The position numbers and the translations under genes are program-made. 64,000 nucleotides of DNA, taken from assembly GCA_963772815.1 (NCBI GenBank), contig CAVYYV010000004.1, positions 620,001 to 684,000 of the forward strand, written 5' to 3'. Shown here in pieces: positions 27,763 to 36,399 of the stretch (within the stretch, counting starts at the first letter, position 1; each line of letters opens with the position of its first letter). The notes beneath the pieces are model-generated. The model was not told where the DNA came from, made no database searches, and was given only the letters and a program-made list of their open reading frames with translations. The stretch is from DATFFO01 sp963772815. Its GTDB lineage: Bacteria; Actinomycetota; Acidimicrobiia; Spongiisociales; ZC4RG35.

Positions 27763-28497
27763 ATGGCCAAGAGCAGCGACAATCGAGGGCGGCCCCGAGG
27801 CGACCGGCGTACGTCAGATCGCTCCCAGGGGCGGTCGATCACGGCTGTGCCGGCCGGGGACCTGCCCCGCTGGGTGCGCGACGAGATCACCCGCACCGCC
27901 CCCAAGGATCGTCGCCAGCCTGCCATCGACCATCTGTCCAAGGCCGTTTCCGAATTCGCCGACGAGCGTTATGGGGCCGCGCTGGCGCAACTGAGGCGCG
28001 CCAAGGAACTGGCCCCGCAGGCGGCCACGATTCGCGAGCTACTCGGGCTGTCCGCCTATCACCTAGAACGATGGGATGAGGCCCTGCGCGAACTCCGCAC
28101 CTTCCGGCGAATCAGCGGCGAGACCACCCAGATGCCCGTGGAACTCGACTGTCTGCGCGCTCTGGGTCGGCCCGGAGACGTCGAGAAGACATACGGGTGG
28201 CTGATGGACCTGGATCACGCCCCGGCCACCGAGGACGAGGCCCGAGTCGTCTATGCCTCGTCTCTGCTCGATCGGGGGCTGGTGGGCGATGCGTGGTCCG
28301 TCATCAAGCCCGGCCGCCTGGTTTCCAATCCCAAGCCGAACCAGCTCCGTCGCTGGTACGTGGCCGCCCGAGTGGCGGCGGCCGCCCGGGACAGATCTGC
28401 CGCCCGCAGGCTAATAGACGCCATCGCCGCTTCCGAGCCCGACCTACCCGGCCTCACCGAGCTCAGATCCGACATCGAATCCATTCCCGACGCCTGA
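27763..28497 (+). CDS. Tetratricopeptide-repeat-like protein
   Basis: The 244-residue protein opens with a very basic, low-complexity tail (about 1-28). Helical pairs then resemble TPRs: FADERYGAALAQLRRAKELAPQ near 66, LLGLSAYHLERWDEALRELRTF near 94, and weaker pairs to about 235. It has no signal peptide or membrane segment. TPR proteins act as protein-binding scaffolds; no partner is indicated. It is the first gene after the rRNA terminator and is followed by ssb-like and ggt genes. Confidence 0.75.
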   Translation: MAKSSDNRGRPRGDRRTSDRSQGRSITAVPAGDLPRWVRDEITRTAPKDRRQPAIDHLSKAVSEFADERYGAALAQLRRAKELAPQAATIRELLGLSAYHLERWDEALRELRTFRRISGETTQMPVELDCLRALGRPGDVEKTYGWLMDLDHAPATEDEARVVYASSLLDRGLVGDAWSVIKPGRLVSNPKPNQLRRWYVAARVAAAARDRSAARRLIDAIAASEPDLPGLTELRSDIESIPDA

Positions 28498-28567
28498 GCC
28501 GAACCCGTCACACCCCATTCGTACGGTCACCACGTCCCGCCTTCCCCGCCCAAGTAAGGAGAGGGGA

Positions 28568-28933
28568 ATGGAGGACACGGAAACGCAACAGAGGGGACTG
28601 GACCTCAATCTGGTCGTGCTGTGCGGCCGGGTAGCAACGGAGCCCGAGTTGAGGATGTTCGAATCCGGAGCGTCGCTGCTCCGGATCCTCATGACCATCC
28701 GCACACTGCAGCCCCAGGCGCGCATCGATCTCATCCCGGTCATCGTATGGGATCCGCCCGACGAACTGGCCAACGGCTCGATTGCCACCGGCGACCGGAT
28801 CTGGGTGAGCGGGATGCTCCGCCGCCGCTTCTGGACGGACGCCGATTCGGACAACAAGCGGAGCCGAATCGAAGTGATCGGCCAGCAGGTGACCCTGGCC
28901 GAGGGAGGGGAGGTCACTCGCCGAGGGGGGTAG
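28568..28933 (+). CDS. ssb: Short single-stranded DNA-binding (OB-fold) protein
   Basis: The 121-residue protein has the SSB start LNLVVLCGRVATEPELRMFESG and later IATGDRIWVSGMLRRRFW and RSRIEVIGQQVTL, which outline one OB fold. It lacks the long acidic C-terminal tail with DDDIPF used by replicative SSB, so it is probably an accessory SSB paralogue rather than the replication protein. The ATG follows AAGGAGAGGGGA, a strong ribosome site. Confidence 0.8.
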   Translation: MEDTETQQRGLDLNLVVLCGRVATEPELRMFESGASLLRILMTIRTLQPQARIDLIPVIVWDPPDELANGSIATGDRIWVSGMLRRRFWTDADSDNKRSRIEVIGQQVTLAEGGEVTRRGG

Positions 28934-28942
28934 GGTGCGGCG

Positions 28943-30439
28943 ATGACCGACATGGTTGTCGCTGCCCCGTCTGCCCTGGCGGCCGCGACCGGGGCCCGCA
29001 TCGGCGAGGAGGGTGGTTCTGCAGTGGATGCACTCATCGCCGCAACGCTCACTGCAATGTGCAGCGAGCCCGGTGTGTGTGCCCCCGGGGGCGGGGGCTA
29101 CATCACACTCTGGCCGCCAGGACAGGACCCGATCAACATCGACGGCTACATGGCCATGCCCGGCCTGGATGCCCCGGCCGATGCGAGGGGAGTCACCCAC
29201 ATGGTGGAGATGGAGTATGGCGGTGGGGTCTCCACCGGCGTCGGGCCGGGGTCCATTGCCGTGCCCGGTGCCTTCGCCGCCTTCGATGTCGCCCACCGGC
29301 GCTGGGGGCGGATGCCCTGGGCCGACGTCCTCGGTGGCGTGGCCGAAGCACTTTCCGACGGCTTCCCGCTCCCACAAGCGTCTCGCTACTACCTCGGATT
29401 CTCGGGCGAGAGCATCTTCGGCCTCGATCCCGACTCCCGTCGGGCACTCTTCGACGGCGAACGCCTGCGAGACGCGGGCGAGATCATCCGCGTTCGGGGA
29501 CTGTGCGAGACCCTGCGACACATCGGGGATGCCGGGGCGGGAAGCTTCTATCGCGGAGATCTGGCGGCGCTCATCGTCGGCGATCTCGCCGAGCGGGGCA
29601 GCCTCATCACCCAACGCGACATGGCCGAGTACCAAGCGCTGGTCAGGCCCGCGCTGGTGTCCCGGCTCCAAGACTGGACCATTGCCACCGTTCCGCCTCC
29701 AGCGGTGGGCGGGGTCACGTTGAGTGCCATCCTCAGGCTGGTTCAGAGGTCCCCGGATCCACTCGATCCCAACCAGTGGATGCGTGCTCAAGAGGACGTG
29801 TTCAAGGCCCGGCTGGATCGTCTCGAAGCTACGACGGACAGGGCGGGCGCCGGTTGGGCCTATATCTCCTCGGTACCCGACGACGTCACTGCGTCGGGGT
29901 CCACCGTCAGCATCGCAGTTGCCGACACGCAGGGAACCGTCGGCGCCGCCACCATGTCTGGGGGGTACGGATCTGGTGTCATACCGACCGGGACCGGCCT
30001 GTGGATGAACAACTCCCTGGGTGAGCTCGAGCTCAACCCGGGCGGGCACTCCGTGCCACCGGGGGAGCGCCTCATGTCCAACATGGCACCGACCGTGGCG
30101 GCCGGGCGAGGCCGGCGACTGGCCTTGGGGTCACCGGGAGCCGACAGAATCACCTCCGCCCTGGCCATAAGCCTCAGCCTCGCCATGGCCGGCCGGGAAC
30201 TCGAGCAGGCGGTCGAGCATCCTCGCCTGCATGTCGAGTTGAAGCGGGAGTCGGTGGCGGTAGAGCCCGGTGTGACGCTCGATCCGACCCATCTCGCCCT
30301 AAGGCCCTTTCCCTCGCCCGACATGTACTTCGGCGGCGTCACAGCCACCGAAGTCGTCGACGGAGCCTTGTCCGGGCACGCCGACACCCGCCGCACCGGC
30401 GGCGTGGCGTTCGTCGGATCGGAACGCGAAACCCCCTGA
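28943..30439 (+). CDS. ggt: Gamma-glutamyltransferase family protein
   Basis: The 498-residue N-terminal nucleophile hydrolase normally cleaves itself before a Thr and transfers gamma-glutamyl groups. The N-terminal part shows GGSAVDALIAATLTAMCSEPGVCAPGGGGY near 24-53. The expected nucleophile Thr is in SGSTVSIAVAD near 317, followed by GTGLWMNNSLGEL. It is shorter than E. coli Ggt (about 580) and has no signal peptide, so it is probably cytoplasmic. The usual TTH is STV here, which changes the residue after the nucleophile. The substrate is unknown. Confidence 0.82.
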   Translation: MTDMVVAAPSALAAATGARIGEEGGSAVDALIAATLTAMCSEPGVCAPGGGGYITLWPPGQDPINIDGYMAMPGLDAPADARGVTHMVEMEYGGGVSTGVGPGSIAVPGAFAAFDVAHRRWGRMPWADVLGGVAEALSDGFPLPQASRYYLGFSGESIFGLDPDSRRALFDGERLRDAGEIIRVRGLCETLRHIGDAGAGSFYRGDLAALIVGDLAERGSLITQRDMAEYQALVRPALVSRLQDWTIATVPPPAVGGVTLSAILRLVQRSPDPLDPNQWMRAQEDVFKARLDRLEATTDRAGAGWAYISSVPDDVTASGSTVSIAVADTQGTVGAATMSGGYGSGVIPTGTGLWMNNSLGELELNPGGHSVPPGERLMSNMAPTVAAGRGRRLALGSPGADRITSALAISLSLAMAGRELEQAVEHPRLHVELKRESVAVEPGVTLDPTHLALRPFPSPDMYFGGVTATEVVDGALSGHADTRRTGGVAFVGSERETP

Positions 30440-30456
30440 TCGCAGGGCCTTTTTCG
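30434..30456 (+). terminator. Intrinsic terminator of ggt
   Basis: CCCTG at 30434-30438 and CAGGG at 30443-30447 form a short stem with loop ATCG, followed by CCTTTTTC. It overlaps the ggt stop codon. Confidence 0.6.
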
Positions 30457-30459
30457 AGC

Positions 30460-30487
30460 TTGACACGGGGTCTAGATTGGGTACGAG
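30460..30487 (+). promoter_or_regulatory. Predicted promoter
   Basis: TTGACA at 30460-30465 is followed after 16 bases by TACGAG at 30482-30487. The -35 is perfect and the -10 is weak. It would serve the small ORF at 30545 and the SURF1 gene. Confidence 0.45.
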
Positions 30488-30544
30488 ATCGCGTCCCGAC
30501 TCGTTCTGCGACCCGCCCGCCCAGTGTCCCGAGAGGAGACCGCT

Positions 30545-30745
30545 TTGCCCTGGTATTGGACCGACGACCTGGCCCACGTTCTCATCGACTCCGGACGGGT
30601 GAATCGATCCCGTGTGGAGAGCTGGCTGGCCACCCCGGTGGCGATCCGCAGCAGTGAGGGCTCGGCGGACGTCGTGGCCGATGCCCTGTTGGGCGACGAG
30701 GAGGATGAAGATGGCTCTCAACCTCCTCTAGGTCTTGCCGCCTGA
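30545..30745 (+). CDS. Small hypothetical protein
   Basis: The 66-residue product starts at TTG 30545, five bases after GAGAGGAGACC; a GTG at 30524 would place the ribosome site inside the gene. It opens PWYWTDDLAHVLIDSGRV and ends in an acidic DEEDEDG stretch with a hydrophobic-poor tail. I do not recognise a family. It ends at the base before the SURF1 ATG and probably shares its transcript and promoter. Confidence 0.6.
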   Translation: MPWYWTDDLAHVLIDSGRVNRSRVESWLATPVAIRSSEGSADVVADALLGDEEDEDGSQPPLGLAA

Positions 30746-31579
30746 ATGCGATTTCTGCTCTCACCGCGTTGGATCCTCGGTCACCTGCTCATTCTTGCCA
30801 TCTGCCTGGCCTGCGTCCTGCTGGGCTTCTGGCAATTGGACCGTCTGGCTCAGAGGCGGCTCGGCAATGAAGTCCAGGGGGCTCGCTACGCGGCAAGCCC
30901 CACGCCCCTCCACGAGGCCGTGACGGCCACTGGTGGCGACGTGGGCTCCCTCGAGTACCGGCGTATCATCGCCACAGGCGAGTACCGGCCCGACGAAGAG
31001 TTCCTGGTCCGCTCTCAGGTCCGGCAGGGTCAGGCGGGTTTCGACCTCGTCACCCCATTGGAGACTCTGGACGGGGTCATCCTCGTCGACCGGGGATGGG
31101 TACCACTGGAATTCGACAGTGTGCCTGTGACGGCCGCCCCTCCACCCGGGGGGACGGTCACAGTGGAGGGCCTGGCACGACTGTCCGCGACGCGGGGGGC
31201 CCTGGGACCCAACGACGACACCGGGACGAGACCAGACGTGATCTCCCGTATCGACGTCGGCCTGTTGTCACGATACGTCGAGGGGGACATGATTCCCTTC
31301 TATCTGGCGATGATCGGGCCAACTCAATCCACAGCTCTGCCCGTGCCGGCCGATCCACCGGACTTCACCGACGAAGGTCCGCATCTCAACTACGCCATCC
31401 AATGGTTCTCGTTCGCCCTCATCGGTATCATCGGCTACGGCCTTCTCATCAGACGGGTTGTCCGAAGAGTGTTAACCGGCGGCGAGCCCGTCGACGATCT
31501 CGACCCCGTCGAGGTTGGCCAGGCCCCGCCCCGCCAGCCTGATCTTGGCGGACCTGGTCCCGGCACCGATGACGATTGA
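30746..31579 (+). CDS. SURF1-family cytochrome oxidase assembly protein
   Basis: The 277-residue membrane protein has a first transmembrane helix at about 10-30 (HLLILAICLACVLLGFWQLDRL) and a second near 215-237 (WFSFALIGIIGYGLLI). The extracytoplasmic SURF1 domain between them includes GFDLVTPLETLDGVILVDRGWVP near 93-115. SURF1 helps insert haem a into cytochrome c oxidase. No oxidase genes are in the window. Its last 108 bases overlap the convergent YbaK-type gene. Confidence 0.88.
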   Translation: MRFLLSPRWILGHLLILAICLACVLLGFWQLDRLAQRRLGNEVQGARYAASPTPLHEAVTATGGDVGSLEYRRIIATGEYRPDEEFLVRSQVRQGQAGFDLVTPLETLDGVILVDRGWVPLEFDSVPVTAAPPPGGTVTVEGLARLSATRGALGPNDDTGTRPDVISRIDVGLLSRYVEGDMIPFYLAMIGPTQSTALPVPADPPDFTDEGPHLNYAIQWFSFALIGIIGYGLLIRRVVRRVLTGGEPVDDLDPVEVGQAPPRQPDLGGPGPGTDDD

Positions 31580-31954
31580 CTCCGTTTGAACCACTGCTGT
31601 GTCCACCCAGACAGGCAAGTGCTCGGGGAGCCCGGGAACGGTCACGCCTCCGATCTCCATCCCGGTGATCTCGCGGGTCTGCTCGGATGAGGCGAATGAG
31701 ACCTTGCGCACGCCCATCTTGCGCCGCACCAGGCCGTTGACATCGATCCGCGTGGTGGCCAGGGCAACGCAAACCGCATGTTCTCCGACCGGCCGGCGCG
31801 AAGCAATGAGGATCGTGTTGGCGGACTCCGCCGGGTCAACGCCGTAGGCGGCACAGAACTGGGCGGTGTCTGCCAGCTCCGGATCGCAGTCCATCACCTC
31901 GTAGGCGAGCCCGGCGTCCTCGAGGGCGGCAATTACGTTCGGATCAGGGGGCAT
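31472..31954 (-). CDS. YbaK/EbsC-type aminoacyl-tRNA deacylase
   Basis: The 160-residue protein resembles the YbaK/ProX editing domain, which hydrolyses mischarged tRNAs. It shows PELADTAQFCAAYGVDPAESANTILI near 26, a conserved Lys in RRKMGVRKVSF near 81, and the GGVTVPGLPEHLPVWVD loop near 104. The start is the ATG of MPPDPNVIAAL at 31954; an extension to 31987 is unlikely. It is transcribed towards the SURF1 gene with a 108-base overlap of the 3' ends. Confidence 0.87.
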   Translation of the reverse strand: MPPDPNVIAALEDAGLAYEVMDCDPELADTAQFCAAYGVDPAESANTILIASRRPVGEHAVCVALATTRIDVNGLVRRKMGVRKVSFASSEQTREITGMEIGGVTVPGLPEHLPVWVDTAVVQTESIVIGAGTRSAKIRLAGRGLANLDGVEIVDGLAAG

Positions 31955-31989
31955 GGAAGGAATCCTAGAAGGCACTAGATTGCACACCC

Positions 31990-32832
31990 ATGCCCGCCAT
32001 AACCGTCGTGGGAAGCATCAACCTCGATCTGGTGGCGACCACACCCCGGCTGCCCAGGCCGGGCGAGACCGTAACCGCCTCTGAGATGGGTCGGTACCCC
32101 GGTGGCAAAGGGGCCAACCAGGCCCTCGCCGCGCAGAGAGCGGGGTCACAGGTTGCCCTCATCGCCGCGGTCGGAAACGACCCCACGGCCCAGGAAGCCT
32201 TGCAACTGCTCCAGGCGTCGGGCGTGGATCTCTCCGGCCTGGTGGTTACGTCTGACCCGACCGGAACCGCCCTCATCACGGTGGACGACAAGGGAGAGAA
32301 CCAGATCGTCGTCTTCCCGGGCGCCAATGGATCCCTGGGGCCCCAACACGTAGAGGTGTCCGGAGCCGACATAGTCCTCTGCCAGCTCGAAGTCCCGATG
32401 GAGGCCGTGGCGGCCGCCGCCTCAACCGAGGGCCTATTCTGCCTGAATGCCGCCCCGGCCGCTTCGATCCCCGACGAGATCATGGACAAGGTCGACCTCC
32501 TGATCGTCAACGAGGTGGAACGAGACTCCCTGGGTGACAGCCTGCGGGACCTGTCGGCGCTGGTGGTGGTCACTATGGGCGCGGCCGGCGCCAAGGCCTT
32601 CCGCTCCGGCCGCCTGGTGGCCGAGGCGCATCCGCCGCCGGTGGTAACGGTCGATGCGGTCGGCGCGGGCGATGCCTTCTGCGGTGCACTCGTCACCGCC
32701 CTCGCCTTCGAGCGAAGCGTGGCCGCGGCGCTGGATTGGGCCTGCGCCGCCGGCGCCTTGGCGACTACTCGCCGCGGTGCCCAGCCGTCCCTGCCCAGGG
32801 CGAAGGAGATCGACGCGGCGGCCGGTCTGTGA
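31990..32832 (+). CDS. rbsK: Ribokinase (PfkB family)
   Basis: The 280-residue sugar kinase has the N-terminal PfkB signature in GGKGANQALAAQRAG near 38-52, opening with GSINLDLV, and the C-terminal signature VDAVGAGDAFCGAL near 220 with the catalytic Asp. It should phosphorylate ribose from nucleoside hydrolysis. The nucleoside hydrolase gene follows with a 4-base overlap, which supports a nucleoside salvage operon. Confidence 0.9.
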   Translation: MPAITVVGSINLDLVATTPRLPRPGETVTASEMGRYPGGKGANQALAAQRAGSQVALIAAVGNDPTAQEALQLLQASGVDLSGLVVTSDPTGTALITVDDKGENQIVVFPGANGSLGPQHVEVSGADIVLCQLEVPMEAVAAAASTEGLFCLNAAPAASIPDEIMDKVDLLIVNEVERDSLGDSLRDLSALVVVTMGAAGAKAFRSGRLVAEAHPPPVVTVDAVGAGDAFCGALVTALAFERSVAAALDWACAAGALATTRRGAQPSLPRAKEIDAAAGL

Positions 32833-33758
32833 CGGTCCCGGTTCTCATCGACACCGACCCGGGCCACGACGACGCCATAGCAATCCTCCTCGCCCTGGCC
32901 AGCCCCGAAGTCGAGGTGTTGGGGCTGACCACCGTGGGAGGGAACTCCCGCCTGGAAAACACGACTCGCAACGCGCTGACGATCCTCGAGGTGGCAGAGC
33001 GGACGGACATACCCGTCGCCGCCGGCTGCGATCACCCCCTGATCCGCCCGCTGCGCATCGCCGATCACGTCCACGGCAAATCCGGCATGGATGGGCCAAG
33101 GCTCGACCCACCGTCGACCAAACCGGTCGATGCGCATGCGATCGACTTCCTGGCTGAGAAGCTGCGGGAGAGCCCCGAGCCCGTCACCCTGGTTCCGATC
33201 GGGCCGCTGACCAACATCGCTCTGTTCCTGCGCCGTTACCCGCGCCTGACCGAAGCGATCCGCCGGGTGGTGCTGATGGGCGGGGCCATCGGGCTGGGCA
33301 ACACGACGCCCGCGGCCGAATTCAACGTGTGGTCCGATCCGGAGGCAGCCGACATCGTGTTTCGCTCCGGACTGGACATCACCATGGTCGGGCTCGACGT
33401 GACACACCAGGCCCGCCTGGGACGCTCGCACGGAGATCGACTGCGGCCCACCGGACGATGTGGTGCATTCGTGGCCGACCTGTTGGAGTTCTTCGTCCAG
33501 TTCCACGAGCGGGTTTACGGGCTCGACTCGTCACCCATCCACGACGCCGTGGCCATGGCCGACGTCATCTGGCCGGACCTGCTGCAGGCCGACCGGTTCC
33601 ACGTGGCGGTCGAAACCGCCTCGGCTCTCACCGCCGGCCGGACCGTGGTCGACCGCTGGCGTGTCACCGGCAACGAGGCCAACGCCCGGGTAGGCCTGGC
33701 CATCGATGGAGATCGGTTCGGAGGGCTACTGGTACAGCGTCTATCGACCCTTCCGTGA
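32829..33758 (+). CDS. Nucleoside hydrolase
   Basis: The 309-residue protein carries the calcium-binding DTDPGHDDA motif at residues 7-15 and the later HDAVAMADVI. It cleaves the N-glycosidic bond of ribonucleosides to base and ribose. The GTG at 32829 overlaps the ribokinase stop, so the two products (ribose release and ribose phosphorylation) are translated together. An in-frame extension inside the ribokinase gene was not used. Base specificity cannot be told. Confidence 0.92.
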   Translation: MTVPVLIDTDPGHDDAIAILLALASPEVEVLGLTTVGGNSRLENTTRNALTILEVAERTDIPVAAGCDHPLIRPLRIADHVHGKSGMDGPRLDPPSTKPVDAHAIDFLAEKLRESPEPVTLVPIGPLTNIALFLRRYPRLTEAIRRVVLMGGAIGLGNTTPAAEFNVWSDPEAADIVFRSGLDITMVGLDVTHQARLGRSHGDRLRPTGRCGAFVADLLEFFVQFHERVYGLDSSPIHDAVAMADVIWPDLLQADRFHVAVETASALTAGRTVVDRWRVTGNEANARVGLAIDGDRFGGLLVQRLSTLP

Positions 33759-33862
33759 AAAGCAAGGCGAGGCCGGCGCGACCCGGTGATCGGGGGATGC
33801 CTGTGAGGCCCTCCTGGGGAAAATCCCCTGCACTCCCGGGCCCCCCGTGGGACAGTAGGGCC

Positions 33863-34606
33863 ATGGACGGCTACGGGCCTACGACGTACGGCGATCACTG
33901 GGCGGAGCACTACGACGACATCTACGGCTCCGTTGGCAACGAGGTCGTCCATTTCGTGGCAGAGAGGGCGGAGAGTGGACCGGTGCTGGAGCTGGCCCCG
34001 GGAACCGGGCGGATCACGCTGCCACTCCAGCGGGCGGGATTGCCCATCGCCGGTGTCGAGATCTCCGATCAGATGCTGGCTCGCCTGCGCGACAAGCCGG
34101 GAGGCGCCGATGTAGAGATCGTTGCCCGCGACATGACCGACTTCACCACCGACCGCCAGTACAAGCTGGTCTTGTTGGCCTTCAACACCCTTTTCGCCCC
34201 GCTCGAGGAACACCGTCAACAGGGCATCTTCGATTCGGTTCACGGCGCCCTCGCCGACGGCGGCCGCTTCGTGATCGACTGTTTCATGCCCGACCTGGGA
34301 AGATTCGACCGGGGCCAAACGGTCAGGGTTATCTCCATAGAACTCGGCCGGATCGTCGTCGATCACGCCATCCACCACCCGGATACACAGAGAATAGCGA
34401 CCATGGTGGAGGTGAAGTGGTCCGACGGCCGAACGGTGCTACTGCCGGTCGCCCTCCGCTACCTGTGGCCCGAGCAGATCGACGACATGGCGGACCGGGC
34501 CGGGCTGGAGCTGGTGGAGCGGTTTCAGTGGTACGACGAGGCGCCCTTCAGGGACGCCTCGCCGCACCACGTGTCGGTCTATCGCAAACCCATCGCTCTC
34601 AGCTGA
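33863..34606 (+). CDS. Class I SAM-dependent methyltransferase
   Basis: The 247-residue protein has the Rossmann motif I VLELAPGTGRITLPL near 41-55, motif II GVEISDQMLARL near 63 and motif III LVLLAFNTLF near 97. The open frame extends 5' into the nucleoside hydrolase, but the ATG at 33863 starts the natural fold at TYGDHWAEHYDDIYG. The substrate is unknown. Its end overlaps the convergent metY end by 8 bases. Confidence 0.82.
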   Translation: MDGYGPTTYGDHWAEHYDDIYGSVGNEVVHFVAERAESGPVLELAPGTGRITLPLQRAGLPIAGVEISDQMLARLRDKPGGADVEIVARDMTDFTTDRQYKLVLLAFNTLFAPLEEHRQQGIFDSVHGALADGGRFVIDCFMPDLGRFDRGQTVRVISIELGRIVVDHAIHHPDTQRIATMVEVKWSDGRTVLLPVALRYLWPEQIDDMADRAGLELVERFQWYDEAPFRDASPHHVSVYRKPIALS

Positions 34607-35903
34607 CTGCGGCCAGGGCCTGGTCGATGTCGGTCTTGATGTCCTCGATGTGCTCGATGCCCACAGCAACCCTGATCAGGTCCTCGCTGACACCGGCCGA
34701 AGCCTGCTCCTCGGGACCGAGCTGCTGATGGGTGGTAGACGACGGGTGGATCACCAGGGTCTTGGCGTCTCCCACATTGGCCACGTGCGAGGCCAGCACG
34801 GTGTTATCGATGAAGCGCTTGCCCGCCTCGTAGCCACCGGCGATCCCAAATGACAGCACCGCCCCGAATCCGTGCCTCAGATACTTCTCGGCCAGTTCGT
34901 GGTAGGGATGGGATTCGAGCCCCGGGTAGCTGACCCAGGTCACCTTGGGATGCTGTTCCAGCCAGCGGGCGAGCTCGAGGGCGTTGTCGACATGGCGTTG
35001 CATTCGAAGCGACAGCGTCTCCAGGCCCTGGAGGAACAGGAAGGAGTTGAACGGAGACGGCGCCGCCCCCAGATCGCGCAGGCCTTCGACGCGGGCCCGA
35101 ATGGCGAAGGCAATGTTGCCGAAGTCCGACTCCGGGTTGAACACGTCGGTGAACACGATCCCGCGATAGCCGGGGGCGGGCTCGGTGAAGATGGGGAACT
35201 TCCCGTTCCGCCAATCGAAGTTGCCCGAGTCGACGATCACACCACCGATGGAGGTCCCGTGGCCGCCGATCCACTTCGTGGCCGACTGAACCACGATGTC
35301 GGCTCCCCAATCGATGGGCCTGACCAGATAGCCGGCCGCCCCGAAGGTGTTGTCGACCACGAGCGGGATCCCGTTGTTGTGAGCCAGCTCGGCCAGCGCC
35401 TCGAAGTCGGGGATGTTGTACTTGGGATTTCCGATCGACTCGACGTAGATCGCCTTGGTTTTCTCGTTGATCGCAGCGGCGAAGTCGTCGGCGCTGTCAC
35501 CGTCCACGAAGGTCACGTCCCATCCGAAACGGCGGAATGCCACCTTGAACTGGTTGTAGGTGCCTCCGTACAGATAGGACGTCGACACGATGTGGTCTCC
35601 GCTCTGGAGGAGTGTGGCGAACGTGAGAAGCTGGGCCGACTGGCCGGATGCGGTGCCCACGGCCGCCAGGCCCCCCTCCAGTGCCGCCACCCGCTTCTCG
35701 AACACATCCGTGGTCGGGTTCATGATGCGCGTGTAGATGTTCCCGAACTCCTCCAGGCCGAACAGCCGGGCGGCGTGGTCGGCGTCGTTGAAGGTGTAGG
35801 AGGTGGTTTGGTAGATGGGAACGGCGCGTGAGTTCGTGCCGGGGGCGGGCTCCTGGCCTGCATGGACCTGGAGCGTCTCGTATCGATATTCGGTCATGTT
35901 CAT
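34599..35903 (-). CDS. metY: O-acetylhomoserine sulfhydrylase
   Basis: The 434-residue Cys/Met-metabolism PLP enzyme makes homocysteine from O-acetylhomoserine and sulfide. It shows YETLQVHAGQEP and YTRIMNPTTDVFE near the N-terminus, and the PLP-binding Lys in QSATKWIGGHGTSIGG. Its length matches MetY (about 430). The alternative start at 35897 (MTEYRYETL) is equally possible; GAAAGGAAAT precedes both. A SAM-I riboswitch lies 500 bases upstream on the same strand, so expression should fall when SAM is plentiful. Confidence 0.94.
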   Translation of the reverse strand: MNMTEYRYETLQVHAGQEPAPGTNSRAVPIYQTTSYTFNDADHAARLFGLEEFGNIYTRIMNPTTDVFEKRVAALEGGLAAVGTASGQSAQLLTFATLLQSGDHIVSTSYLYGGTYNQFKVAFRRFGWDVTFVDGDSADDFAAAINEKTKAIYVESIGNPKYNIPDFEALAELAHNNGIPLVVDNTFGAAGYLVRPIDWGADIVVQSATKWIGGHGTSIGGVIVDSGNFDWRNGKFPIFTEPAPGYRGIVFTDVFNPESDFGNIAFAIRARVEGLRDLGAAPSPFNSFLFLQGLETLSLRMQRHVDNALELARWLEQHPKVTWVSYPGLESHPYHELAEKYLRHGFGAVLSFGIAGGYEAGKRFIDNTVLASHVANVGDAKTLVIHPSSTTHQQLGPEEQASAGVSEDLIRVAVGIEHIEDIKTDIDQALAAVS

Positions 35904-35922
35904 TTCCTTTCTCTGTCCGGGG

Positions 35923-36231
35923 CTATGCCCTGGTGATTGCGACGGAGACCGGGTTGGTCAGGGTGTGGCCGACGGGTGACGTGGCCGACACCTGGTCGAG
36001 GAGCTCCTCGACGACGGCCGGATCGGCCCCGGTCTCGATGTCGATCCGGGCGCGGATCGCATCGAATCCGGCATGCCCCTCGGCCAGACCCACGAAAACT
36101 CCCAGGTCGAGGTCTCCCTCCAGGAAGATCCTCAATTCGTCGATGCGGATGTTGCGGGCGGTGGCATCGTTCTTCTCCATGGTTGATCGATCGCGATCAG
36201 GAATGACTCCTGTGACTCGCCGCGGGGCCAT
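35923..36231 (-). pseudogene. Truncated OsmC-like ORF
   Basis: From residue 18 on, the 102-codon ORF reads like the C-terminal half of OsmC proteins: RIDELRIFLEGDLDLGVFVGLAEGHAGFDAIR near 28-59 and then ATSPVGHTLTNPV near the end. OsmC proteins are peroxidases or thiol-reactive proteins of about 140 residues. The N-terminal half with the first active-site Cys is absent from all frames upstream, and the second Cys region is not visible either. Starts at 36231 and 36180 are possible. It lies between the SAM riboswitch and metY, 20 bases before metY. Confidence 0.6.
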
Positions 36232-36233
36232 TT

Positions 36234-36283
36234 CTCTCGGGCGGGCGACGAGTCAGCGTGTACAGATACAGGCCGCCCGAGAG
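36234..36283 (-). promoter_or_regulatory. 10-bp inverted repeat in the metY leader
   Basis: On the minus strand CTCTCGGGCG (36283-36274) pairs perfectly with CGCCCGAGAG (36243-36234) around a 30-base loop. The first arm lies inside the last codons of the small leader ORF and the second arm ends 2 bases before an ATG. No T run follows, so the effect would be on translation or RNA folding rather than simple termination. Confidence 0.6.
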
Positions 36284-36336
36284 CCGGGCATGGCCATGGA
36301 GGCCTTGAGGCCGGGGGAGTGCTGTGAGATGGTCAC
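36253..36336 (-). CDS. Possible Cys-containing leader peptide upstream of metY
   Basis: A GTG at 36336 preceded 10 bases upstream by AAGGAG opens a 27-codon ORF ending SRAACICTR. The codons for its two cysteines fall in the loop right after the first arm of the inverted repeat at 36234-36283. This placement recalls attenuation peptides, and Cys-rich leader peptides are known upstream of sulfur genes in actinobacteria. No homology search was made and translation is unproven. Confidence 0.4.
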   Translation of the reverse strand: MTISQHSPGLKASMAMPGSRAACICTR

Positions 36337-36399
36337 GGTCGGTCTTCTCCTTGCTCGCTTCGCGCTCGTGAAGAGCACTTCGCACGGAGATCCGCCGAA

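Noticed and set aside
28508..30049. 513-codon minus-strand and 467-codon plus-strand ORFs over ssb and ggt
   Set aside because: They are shadows of ggt; composition is Arg/Pro/His-rich and no motif is present.
31965..33506. 513-codon minus-strand ORF over rbsK and the nucleoside hydrolase
   Set aside because: It is antisense to two well-supported genes.
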